From: Henricia sp. BOLD:AAB3569
Lineage: Eukaryota > Echinodermata > Asteroidea > Spinulosida > Echinasteridae
Assembly (NCBI GenBank): GCA_037783545.1
Contig: JBBELK010000312.1
Coordinates: 94,810-158,809, forward strand
Direction: 5' to 3'
DNA length: 64,000 nt
Position 1 is the stretch's first letter. Every line of letters starts with the position of its first letter. A program made the translations under genes and the position numbers. Under the pieces are notes generated by a model, which was not told where the DNA came from, did no database searches, and saw nothing but the letters and a program-made list of their open reading frames with translations. Shown in pieces: positions 45,138 through 56,095 of this stretch.

Positions 45138-47054
45138 GTGTGTCCCAAATGCCGGCAAATTTGGATATCAAGGAATTTTCCAACCAACTTCAAATTTTGC
45201 ATGCTCCAAACTGTATATATTCCGCACTTGTCATGCAAAATTGACAGATTTTCGCTGGGAAATGACGGAGAAATTTCAGAGTTTAGGGAAAACGGAACTC
45301 GGCTGCGTGGTTATTCCCCTAACCGTGGCTGTTGGGACACCCTGCGCCGCGCTGGTGTACATTTGTACGGCCGTTGACTCACCCCAGATTGTGACGGGAA
45401 TTAGGTCAAAGTGTGTCCCAAATGCCGGCAAATTTGGAAATCAAGGAATTTTCCAACCAACTTCAAATTTTGCATGCTCCAAACTGTATATATTCCGCAC
45501 TTGTCATGCAAAATTGACAGATTTTCGCTGGGAAATGACGGAGAAATTTCAGAGTTTAGGGAAAACGGAGCTCGGCTGCGTGGTTATTCCCCTAACCGTG
45601 GCTGTTGGGACACCCTGCGCCGCGCTTGTGTACATTTCTACGGCCGTTGACTCACCCCAGATTGTGACGGGAATTAGGTCAAAGTATGTCCCAAATGCCG
45701 GCAAATTTGGAAATCAAGGAATTTTCCAACCAACTTTAAATTTTGCATGCTCCAAACTGTATATATTCCGCACTTGTCATGCAAAATTGACATATTTTCG
45801 CTGGGAAATGACGGAGAAATTTCAGAGTTTAGGGAAAACGGAGCTCGGCTGCGTGGTTATTCCCCTAACCGTGGCTGTTGGGACACCCTGCGCCGCGCTT
45901 GTGTACATTTCTACGGCCGTTGACTCACCCCAGATTGTGACGGGAATTAGGTCAAAGTGTGTCCCAAATGCCGGCAAATTTGGAAATCAAGAAATTTTCC
46001 AACCAACTTTAAATTTTGCATGCTCCAAACTGTATATATTCCGCACTTGTCATGCAAAATTGACATATTTTCGCTGGGAAATGACGGAGAAATTTCAGAG
46101 TTTAGGGAAAACGGAGCTCGGCTGCGTGGTTATTCCCCTAACCGTGGCTGTTGGGACACCCTGCGCCGCGCTGGTGTACATTTGTACGGCCGTTGACTCA
46201 CCCCAGATTGTGACGGGAATTAGGTCAAAGTGTGTCCCAAATGCCGGCAAATTTGGAAATCAAGGAATTTTCCAACCAACTTCAAATTTTGCATGCTCCA
46301 AACTGTATATATTCCGCACTTGTCATGCAAAATTGACAGATTTTCGCTGGGAAATGACGGAGAAATTTCAGAGTTTAGGGAAAACGGAGCTCGGCTGCGT
46401 GGTTATTCCCCTAACCGTGGCTGTTGGGACACCCTGCGCCGCGCTGGTGTACATTTGTACGGCCGTTGACTCACCCCAGATTGTGACGGGAATTAGGTCA
46501 AAGTGTGTCCCAAATGCCGGCAAATTTGGAAATCAAGGAATTTTCCAACCAACTTCAAATTTTGCATGCTCCAAACTGTATATATTGCGCACTTGTCATG
46601 CAAAATTGACAGATTTTCGCTGGGAAATGACGGAGAAATTTCAGAGTTTAGGGAAAACGGAGCTCGGCTGCGTGGTTATTCCCCTAACCGTGGCTGTTGG
46701 GACACCCTGCGCCGCGCTGGTGTACATTTGTACGGCCGTTGACTCACCCCAGATTGTGACGGGAATTAGGTCAAAGTGTGTCCCAAATGCCGGCAAATTT
46801 GGAAATCAAGGAATTTTCCAACCAACTTCAAATTTTGCATGCTCCAAACTGTATATATTCCGCACTTGTCATGCAAAATTGACATATTTTCGCTGGGAAA
46901 TGACGGAGAAATTTCAGAGTTTAGGGAAAACGGAGCTCGGCTGCGTGGTTATTCCCCTAACCGTGGCTGTTGGGACACCCTGCGCATGCGCCGCGCTGGT
47001 GTACATTTGTACGGCCGTTGACTCACCCCAGATTGTGACGGGAATTAGGTCAAA
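45138..47054 (+). repeat. Higher-order unit, 7-mer (1,917 bp)
   Basis: Head with GGAACTCGG, D, a TTTAAAT monomer with AAAGTATGTCC and D tract, CAAGAAATT, plain, TATATTGCGC, 279-bp tail. AAAGTATGTCC recurs near 54,445 and, with one extra base, near 56,633. Confidence 0.86.
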
Positions 47055-49240
47055 GTGTGTCCCAAATGCCGGCAAATTTGGATATCAAGGAATTTTCCAA
47101 CCAACTTCAAATTTTGCATGCTCCAAACTGTATATATTCCGCACTTGTCATGCAAAATTGACAGATTTTCGCTGGGAAATGACGGAGAAATTTCAGAGTT
47201 TAGGGAAAACGGAACTCGGCTGCGTGGTTATTCCCCTAACCGTGGCTGTTGGGACACCCTGCGCCGCGCTGGTGTACATTTGTACGGCCGTTGACTCACC
47301 CCAGATTGTGACGGGAATTAGGTCAAAGTGTGTCCCAAATGCCGGCAAATTTGGAAATCAAGGAATTTTCCAACCAACTTCAAATTTTGCATGCTCCAAA
47401 CTGTATATATTCCGCACTTGTCATGCAAAATTGACAGATTTTCGCTGGGAAATGACGGAGAAATTTCAGAGTTTAGGGAAAACGGAGCTCGGCTGCGTGG
47501 TTATTCCCCTAACCGTGGCTGTTGGGACACCCTGCGCCGCGCTTGTGTACATTTCTACGGCCGTTGACTCACCCCAGATTGTGACGGGAATTAGGTCAAA
47601 GTGTGTCCCAAATGCCGGCAAATTTGGAAATCAAGAAATTTTCCAACCAACTTTAAATTTTGCACGCTCCAAACTGTATATATTCCGCACTTGTCATGCA
47701 AAATTGACATATTTTCGCTGGGAAATGACGGAGAAATTTCAGAGTTTAGGGAAAACGGAGCTCGGCTGCGTGGTTATTCCCCTAACCGTGGCTGTTGGGA
47801 CACCCTGCGCCGCGCTGGTGTACATTTGTACGGCCGTTGACTCACCCCAGATTGTGACGGGAATTAGGTCAAAGTGTGTCCCAAATGCCGGCAAATTTGG
47901 AAATCAAGGAATTTTCCAACCAACTTCAAATTTTGCATGCTCCAAACTGTATATATTCCGCACTTGTCATGCAAAATTGACAGATTTTCGCTGGGAAATC
48001 ACGGAGAAATTTCAGAGTTTAGGGAAAACGGAGCTCGGCTGCGTGGTTATTCCCCTAACCGTGGCTGTTGGGACACCCTGCGCCGCGCTTGTGTACATTT
48101 CTACGGCCGTTGACTCACCCCAGATTGTGACGGGAATTAGGTCAAAGTGTGTCCCAAATGCCGGCAAATTTGGAAATCAAGAAATTTTCCAACCAACTTT
48201 AAATTTTGCATGCTCCAAACTGTATATATTCCGCACTTGTCATGCAAAATTGACATATTTTCGCTGGGAAATGACGGAGAAATTTCAGAGTTTAGGGAAA
48301 ACGGAGCTCGGCTGCGTGGTTATTCCCCTAACCGTGGCTGTTGGGACACCCTGCGCCGCGCTGGTGTACATTTGTACGGCCGTTGACTCACCCCAGATTG
48401 TGACGGGAATTAGGTCAAAGTGTGTCCCAAATGCCGGCAAATTTGGAAATCAAGGAATTTTCCAACTTCAAATTTTGCATGCTCCAAACTGTATATATTC
48501 CGCACTTGTCATGCAAAATTGACAGATTTTCGCTGGGAAATGACGGAGAAATTTCAGAGTTTAGGGAAAACGGAGCTCGGCTGCGTGGTTATTCCCCTAA
48601 CCGTGGCTGTTGGGACACCCTGCGCCGCGCTGGTGTACATTTGTACGGCCGTTGACTCACCCCAGATTGTGACGGGAATTAGGTCAAAGTGTGTCCCAAA
48701 TGCCGGCAAATTTGGAAATCAAGGAATTTTCCAACCAACTTCAAATTTTGCATGCTCCAAACTGTATATATTGCGCACTTGTCATGCAAAATTGACAGAT
48801 TTTCGCTGGGAAATGACGGAGAAATTTCAGAGTTTAGGGAAAACGGAGCTCGGCTGCGTGGTTATTCCCCTAACCGTGGCTGTTGGGACACCCTGCGCCG
48901 CGCTGGTGTACATTTGTACGGCCGTTGACTCACCCCAGATTGTGACGGGAATTAGGTCAAAGTGTGTCCCAAATGCCGGCAAATTTGGAAATCAAGGAAT
49001 TTTCCAACCAACTTCAAATTTTGCATGCTCCAAACTGTATATATTCCGCACTTGTCATGCAAAATTGACATATTTTCGCTGGGAAATGACGGAGAAATTT
49101 CAGAGTTTAGGGAAAACGGAGCTCGGCTGCGTGGTTATTCCCCTAACCGTGGCTGTTGGGACACCCTGCGCATGCGCCGCGCTGGTGTACATTTGTACGG
49201 CCGTTGACTCACCCCAGATTGTGACGGGAATTAGGTCAAA
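47055..49240 (+). repeat. Higher-order unit, 8-mer (2,186 bp)
   Basis: Head with GGAACTCGG, D, CAAGAAATT (with TTGCACGCTCC), D (with GAAATCACGG), CAAGAAATT, the 269-bp 4-bp-deletion monomer (48,420), TATATTGCGC, 279-bp tail. The same eight-step order, with the same net length, is found in the noisy region at 51,711-53,896. Confidence 0.87.
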
Positions 49241-51710
49241 GTGTGTCCCAAATGCCGGCAAATTTGGATATCAAGGAATTTTCCAACCAACTTCAAATTT
49301 TGCATGCTCCAAACTGTATATATTCCGCACTTGTCATGCAAAATTGACAGATTTTCGCTGGGAAATGACGGAGAAATTTCAGAGTTTAGGGAAAACGGAA
49401 CTCGGCTGCGTGGTTATTCCCCTAACCGTGGCTGTTGGGACACCCTGCGCCGCGCTGGTGTACATTTGTACGGCCGTTGACTCACCCCAGATTGTGACGG
49501 GAATTAGGTCAAAGTGTGTCCCAAATGCCGGCAAATTTGGAAATCAAGGAATTTTCCAACCAACTTCAAATTTTGCATGCTCCAAACTGTATATATTCCG
49601 CACTTGTCATGCAAAATTGACAGATTTTCGCTGGGAAATGACGGAGAAATTTCAGAGTTTAGGGAAAACGGAGCTCGGCTGCGTGGTTATTCCCCTAACC
49701 GTGGCTGTTGGGACACCCTGCGCCGCGCTTGTGTACATTTCTACGGCCGTTGACTCACCCCAGATTGTGACGGGAATTAGGTCAAAGTGTGTCCCAAATG
49801 CCGGCAAATTTGGAAATCAAGGAATTTTCCAACCAACTTTAAATTTTGCATGCTCCAAACTGTATATATTCCGCACTTGTCATGCAAAATTGACAGATTT
49901 TCGCTGGGAAATGACGGAGAAATTTCAGAGTTTAGGGAAAACGGAGCTCGGCTGCGTGGTTATTCCCCTAACCGTGGCTGTTGGGACACCCTGCGCCGCG
50001 CTGGTGTACATTTGTACGGCCGTTGACTCACCCCAGATTGTGACGGGAATTAGGTCAAAGTGTGTCCCAAATGCCGGCAAATTTGGAAATCAAGGAAATT
50101 TTCCAACCAACTTCAATTTTGCATGCTCCAAACTGTATATATTCCGCACTTGTCATGCAAAATTGACAGATTTTCGCTGGGAAATGACGGAGAAATTTCA
50201 GAGTTTAGGGAAAACGGAGCTCGGCTGCGTGGTTATTCCCCTAACCGTGGCTGTTGGGACACCCTGCGCCGCGCTGGTGTACATTTGTACGGCCGTTGAC
50301 TCACCCCAGATTGTGACGGGAATAGGTCAAAGTGTGTCCCAAATGCCGGCAAATTTGGAAATCAAGGAATTACTCCAACTTCCAAATTTGCCATGCTCAA
50401 ACTGTATCATATTTCCGAACTTTTCATGCAAAATTGACAGATTTTCGCTGGGAAATGACGGAGAAATTTCAGAGTTTAGGGAAAACGGAGCTCGGCTGCG
50501 TGGTTATTCCCCTAACCGTGGCTGTTGGGACACCCTGCGCCGCGCTGGTGTACATTTGTACGGCACGGCCGTTGACTCACCCCAGATTGTGACGGGAATT
50601 AGGTCAAAGTGTGTCCCAAATGCCGGCAAATTTGGAAATCAAGGAAATTTTCCAACCAACTTCAAATTTGCATGCTCCAAACTGTATATATTGCGCACTT
50701 GTCATGCAAAATTGACAGATTTTCGCTGGGAAATGACGGAGAAATTTCAGAGTTTTAGGGAAAACGGAGCTCGGCTGCGTGGTTATTCCCCTAACCGTGG
50801 CTGTTGGGACACCCTGCGCCGCGCTGGTGTACATTTGTACGGCCGTTGACTCACCCCATGATTGTGACGGGAATTAGGTCAAAGTGTGTCCCAAATGCCG
50901 GCAAATTTGGAAATCAAGGAATTTTCCAACCAACTTCAAATTTTGCATGCTCCAAACTGTATATATCATTCCGCACTTGTCATGCAAAATTGACAGATTT
51001 TCGCTGGAAATGTCGGAGAAATTTCAGAGTTTAGGGAAAACGGAGCTCGGCTGCGTGGTTATTCCCCTAACCGTGGCTGTTGGGACACCTGCGCCGCGCT
51101 GGTGTACATTTGTACGGCCGTTGACTCACCCCAGATTGTGACGGGAATTAGGTCAAAGTAGTGTCCCAATGCCGGCAAATTTGGAAATCAAGGAATTTTC
51201 CAACCAACTTCAAATTTTGCATGCTCCAAACTGTATATATTGCGCACTTGTCATGCAAAATTGACAGATTTTCGCTGGGAAATGACGGAGAAATTTCAGA
51301 GTTTAGGGAAAACGGAGCTCGGCTGCGGTGGGTTATTCCCCTAACCGTGGCTGTTGGGACACCCTGCGCCGCGCTGGTGTACATTTGTACGGCCGTTGAC
51401 TCACCCCAGATTGTGACGGGAATTAGGTCAAAGTGTGTCCCAAATGCCGGCAATTTGGAAATCAAGGAATTTTCCAACCAACTTCAAAATTTGCATGCTC
51501 CAAACTGTATATATTCCGCACTTGTCATGCAAAATTGACATATTTTCGCTGGGAAATGACGGAGAAATTTCAGAGTTTAGGGAAAACGGAGCTCGGCTGC
51601 GTGGTTATTCCCTAACCGTGGCTGTTGGGACACCCTGCGCATGCGCCGCGCTTGGTGTACATTTGTACGGCCGTTGACTCACCCCAGATTGTGACGGGAA
51701 TTAGGTCAAA
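49241..51710 (+). repeat. Higher-order unit, 9-mer crossing the clean/noisy boundary
   Basis: Begins clean (GATATC/GGAACTCGG head, D, TTTAAAT), then enters indel-rich sequence at about 50,095. Two TATATTGCGC monomers are recognisable (near 50,690 and 51,238), and it ends in a 279-type tail with TTCAAAATT and GCGCTTGGTG. The count of nine depends on the damaged stretch at 50,332-50,604 being genuine. Confidence 0.6.
50332..50604 (+). repeat. Severely altered monomer at the core/edge transition
   Basis: Between 50,370 and 50,426 the sequence reads GGAATTACTCC, CTTCCAAATTTGCC, GCTCAAACTG, TATCATATTTCC and GAACTTTTCATG where neighbours have the standard motifs, with gains and losses of single bases and substitutions. 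Both arms of the 11-bp inverted repeat region are affected. A 5-bp duplication (CGGCACGGCC) follows at 50,561-50,570. It is the most divergent monomer in the window and sits where consensus quality changes. Confidence 0.75.
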
Positions 51711-53896
51711 GTGTGTCCCAAATGCCGGCAAATTTGGATATCAAGGAATTTTCCAACCAACTTCAAATTTGCATGCTCCAAACTGTATATATTCCGCACT
51801 TGTCATGCAAAATTGACAGATTTTCGCTGGGAAATGACGGAGAAATTTCAGAGTTTAGGGAAAACGGGAACTCGGCTGCGTGGTTATTCCCTAACCGTGG
51901 CTGTTGGGACACCCTGCGCCGCGCTGGTGTACATTTGTACGGCCGTTGACTCACCCCAGATTGTGACGGGAATTAGGTCAAAGTGTGTCCCAAATGCCGG
52001 CAAATTTGGAAATCAAGGAATTTTCCAACCAACTTCAAATTTTGCATGCTCCAAACTGTATATATTTCCGCACTTGTCATGCAAAATTGACAGATTTTCG
52101 CTGGAAATGACGGAGAAATTTCAGAGTTTAGGGAAAACGGAGCTCGGCTGCGTGGTTATTCCCTAACCGTGGCTGTTGGGACACCCCTGCGCCGCGCTTG
52201 TGTACATTTCTACGGCCGTTGACTCACCCCAGATTGTGACGGGAATTAGGTCAAAGTGTGTCCCAAATGCCGGCAAATTTGGAAATCAAGAAATTTCCAA
52301 CCAAACTTTAAATTTTTGCATGCTCCAAACTGTATATATTCCGCACTTGTCATGCAAAATTGACATATTTTCGCTGGGAAATGACGGAGAATTTCAGAGT
52401 TTAGGGAAAACGGAGCTCGGCTGCGTGGTTATTCCCTAACCGTGGCTGTTGGGACACCCTGCGCCGCGCTGGTGTACATTTGTACGGCCGTTGACTCACC
52501 CCAGATTGTGACGGGAATTAGGTCAAAGTGTGTCCCAAATGCCGGCAAATTTGGAAATCAAGGAATTTTCCAACCAACTTCAAATTTTGCATGCTCCAAA
52601 CTGTATATATTCCGCACTTGTCATGCAAAATTGACAGATTTTCGCTGGGAAATGACGGAGAAATTTCAGAGTTTAGGGAAAACGGAGCTCGGCTGCGTGG
52701 TTATTCCCCTAACCGTGGCTGTTGGGACACCCTGCGCCGCGCTTGTGTACATTTTCTACGGCCGTTGACTCACCCAGATTGTGACGGGAATTAGGTCAAA
52801 GTGTGTCCCAAATGCCGGCAAATTGGAAATCAAGAAATTTTCCAACCAACTTTAAATTTTGCATGCTCCAAACTGTATATATTCCGCACTTGTCATGCAA
52901 AATTGACATATTTTCGCTGGGAAATGACGGAGAAATTTCAGAGTTTAGGGAAAACGGAGCTCGGCTGCGTGGTTATTCCCCTAACCGTGGCTGTTGGGAC
53001 ACCCTGCGCCGCGCTGGTGTACATTTGTACGGCCGTTGACTCACCCCAGATTGTGACGGGAATTAGGTCAAAGTGTGTCCCAAATGCCGGCAAATTTGGA
53101 AATCAAGGAATTTTCCAACTTCAAATTTTGCATGCTCCAAACTGTATATATTCCGCACTTGTCCATGCAAAATTGACAGATTTTCGCTGGGAAATGACGG
53201 AGAAATTTCAGAGTTTAGGGAAAACGGAGCTCGGCTGCGTGGTTATTCCCCTAACCGTGGCTGTTGGGACACCCTGCGCCGCGCTGGTGTACATTTTGTA
53301 CGGCCGTTGACTCACCCCAGATTGTGACGGGAATTAGGTCAAAGTGTGTCCCAAATGCCGGCAAATTTGGAAATCAAGGAATTTTCCAACCAACTTCAAA
53401 TTTTTGCATGCTCCAAACTGTATATATTGCGCACTTGTCATGCAAAATTGACAGATTTTCGCTGGGAAATGACGGAGAAATTTCAGAGTTTAGGGAAAAC
53501 GGGAGCCTCGGCTGCGTGGTTATTCCCCTAACCGTGGCTGTTGGGACACCCTGCGCCGCGCTGGTGTACATTTGTACGCCGTTGACTCACCCAGATTGTG
53601 ACGGGAATTAGGTCAAAGTGTGTCCCAAATGCCGGCAAATTGGAATCAAGGAATTTTCCAACCAACTTCCAAATTTGCATGCTCCAAACTGTATATATTC
53701 CGCACTTGTCATGCAAAATTGACATATTTTCGCTGGGGAAATGACGGAGAAATTTCAGAGTTTAGGGAAAACGGAGCTCGGCTGCGTGGTTATTCCCCTA
53801 ACCGTGGCTGTTTGGGACACCCTGCGCATGCGCCGCGCTGGTGTACATTTGTACGGCCGTTGACTCACCCCAGATTGTGACGGGAATTAGGTCAAA
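51711..53896 (+). repeat. Higher-order unit, 8-mer (noisy)
   Basis: Same order as 47,055-49,240: GATATC/GGAACTCGG-like head, D, CAAGAAATT, D, CAAGAAATT, monomer with the 4-bp deletion (near 53,116), TATATTGCGC (near 53,430), GACATATT 279-type tail. Net length is also 2,186 bp despite many compensating single-base indels. Confidence 0.75.
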
Positions 53897-56095
53897 GTGT
53901 GTCCAAATGCCGCAAATTTGGATATCAAGGAATTTTCCAACCAACTTCAAATTTTGCATGCTCCCAAACTGTATATATTCCGCACTTGTCATGCAAAATT
54001 GACAGATTTTCGCTGGGAAATGACGGAGAAATTTTCAGAGTTTAGGGAAAACGGAACTCGGCTGCGTGGTTATTCCCCTAACCGTGGCTGTTGGGACACC
54101 CTGCGCCGCGCTGGTGTACATTTGTACGGCCGTTGACTCACCCCAGATTGTGACGGGAATTAGGTCAAAGTGTGTCCCAAATGCCGGCTAAATTTGGAAA
54201 TCAAAGGAATTTTTCCAACCAACTTCAAATTTTGCATGCTCCAAACTGTATATATTCCGCACTTGTCATGCAAAATTGACAGATTTTCGCTGGGAAATGA
54301 CGGAGAAATTTCAGAGTTTAGGGGAAAACGGAGCTCGGCTGCGTGGTTATTCCCCTAACCGTGGCTGTTGGGACACCCCTGCGCCGCGTTTGTGTACATT
54401 TCTACGGCCGTTGACTCACCCCAGATTGTGACGGGAATTAGGTCAAAGTATGTCCCAATGCCGGCAAATTTGGAAATCAAGGAATTTTCCAACCAACTTT
54501 AAATTTTGCATGCTCCAAACTGTATATATTCCGCCACTTGTCATGCAAAATTGACAGATTTTCGCTGGAAATGACGGAGAAATTTCAAGAGTTTAGGGAA
54601 AACGGAGCTCGGCTGCGTGGTTATTCCCCTAACCGTGGCTGTTGGGACACCCTGCGCCGCGCTGGTGTACATTTGTACGGCCGTTGACTCACCCCAGATT
54701 GTGACGGGAATTAGGTCAAAGTGTGTCCCAAATGCCGGCAAATTTGGAAATCAAGGAATTTTCCAACCAACTTCAAATTTTTGCATGCTCCAAACTGTAT
54801 ATATTCCGCACTTGTCATGCAAAATTGACATATTTTCGCTGGGAAATGACGGAGAAATTTCAGAGTTTAGGGAAAACGGAGCTCGGCTGCGTGGTTATTC
54901 CCCTAACCGTGGCTGTTGGGACACCTGCGCATGCGCGCGCTGGTGTACATTTGTACGGCCGTTGACTCACCCCAGATTGTGACGGGAATTAGGTCAAAGT
55001 GTGTCCCAAATGCCGGCAAATTTGGATATCAAGGAATTTTCCAACCAACTTCAAATTTTGCATGCTCCAAACTGTATATATTCCGCACTTGTCATGCAAA
55101 ATTGACCAGATTTTCGCTGGGAAATGACGGAGAAATTTCAGAGTTTAGGGAAAACGGAACTCGGCTGCGTGGTTATTCCCCTAACCGTGGCTGTTGGGAC
55201 ACCCTGCGCCGCGCTGGTGTACATTTGTACGGCCGTTGACTCACCCCAGATTGTGACGGGAATTAGTCAAAGTGTGTCCCAAATGCCGGCAAATTTGGAA
55301 ATCAAGGAATTTTCCAACCAACTTCAAATTTTGCATGCTCCAACTGTATATATTCCGCACTTGTCATGCAAAATTGACAGATTTTCGCTGGGAAATGACG
55401 GAGAAATTTCAGAGTTTAGGGGAAAACGGAGCTCGCTGCGTGGTTATTCCCCTAACCGTGGCTGTTGGGACACCTGCGCCGCGCTTGTGTACATTTCTAC
55501 GGCCGTTGACTCACCCCAGATTGTGACGGGAATTAGGTCAAAGTGTGTCCCAAATGCCGGCAAATTTGGAAATCAAGAAATTTTCCAACCAACTTTAAAT
55601 TTTGCATTGCTCCAAAACTGTATATATTCCGCACTTGTCATGCAAAATTGACAGATTTTCGCTGGGAAATGACGGAGAAATTTCAGAGTTTAGGGAAAAC
55701 GGAGCTCGGCTGCGTGGTTATTCCCCTAACCGTGGCTGTTGGGACACCCTGCGCCGCGCTGGTGTACATTTGTACGGCCGTTGACTCACCCAGATTGTGA
55801 CGGGAATTAGGTCAAAGTGTGTCCCAAATGCCGGCAAATTGGAAATCAAGGAATTTTCCAACCAACTTCAAATTTTGCATGCTCCAAACTGTATATATTC
55901 CGCACTTGTCATGCAAAATTGACATATTTTCGCTGGGAAATGACGGAGAAATTTCAGAGTTTAGGAAGAAACGGAGCTCGGCTGCGTGGTTATTCCCCTA
56001 ACCGTGGCTGTTGGGACACCCTGCGCATGCGCCGCGCTGGTGTACATTTGTACGGCCGTTGACTCACCCCAGATTGTGACGGGAATTAGGTCAAA
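53897..56095 (+). repeat. Two higher-order 4-mers (~1,100 bp each, noisy)
   Basis: Heads lie at about 53,897 and 55,002, each GATATC with GGAACTCGG, followed by D, TTTAAAT and a GACATATT 279-type tail. The expected length is 1,098 bp, and observed lengths are about 1,105 and 1,094 because of indels. The first unit's TTTAAAT monomer has AAAGTATGTCC. Confidence 0.72.

Larger units (their letters stand above)
7441..50059. other. High-consensus core of the array
   Basis: From 7,776 to 50,059 the length is explained exactly by 154 monomers: 98 of 273, 39 of 279 and 17 of 274 bp. Corrections are two identical 4-bp deletions (44,361 and 48,465), 1-bp deletions near 16,125 and 16,300, and one extra A near 41,591. 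The sum is 42,284 bp. No other indels are needed, so differences between monomers here are nearly all substitutions and are reliable enough for higher-order repeat analysis. Confidence 0.9.

Noticed and set aside
50561-50570. Target-site duplication of a mobile element (5-bp repeat CGGCACGGCC)
   Set aside because: No inserted sequence lies between the duplicated bases, and the monomer is generally damaged.
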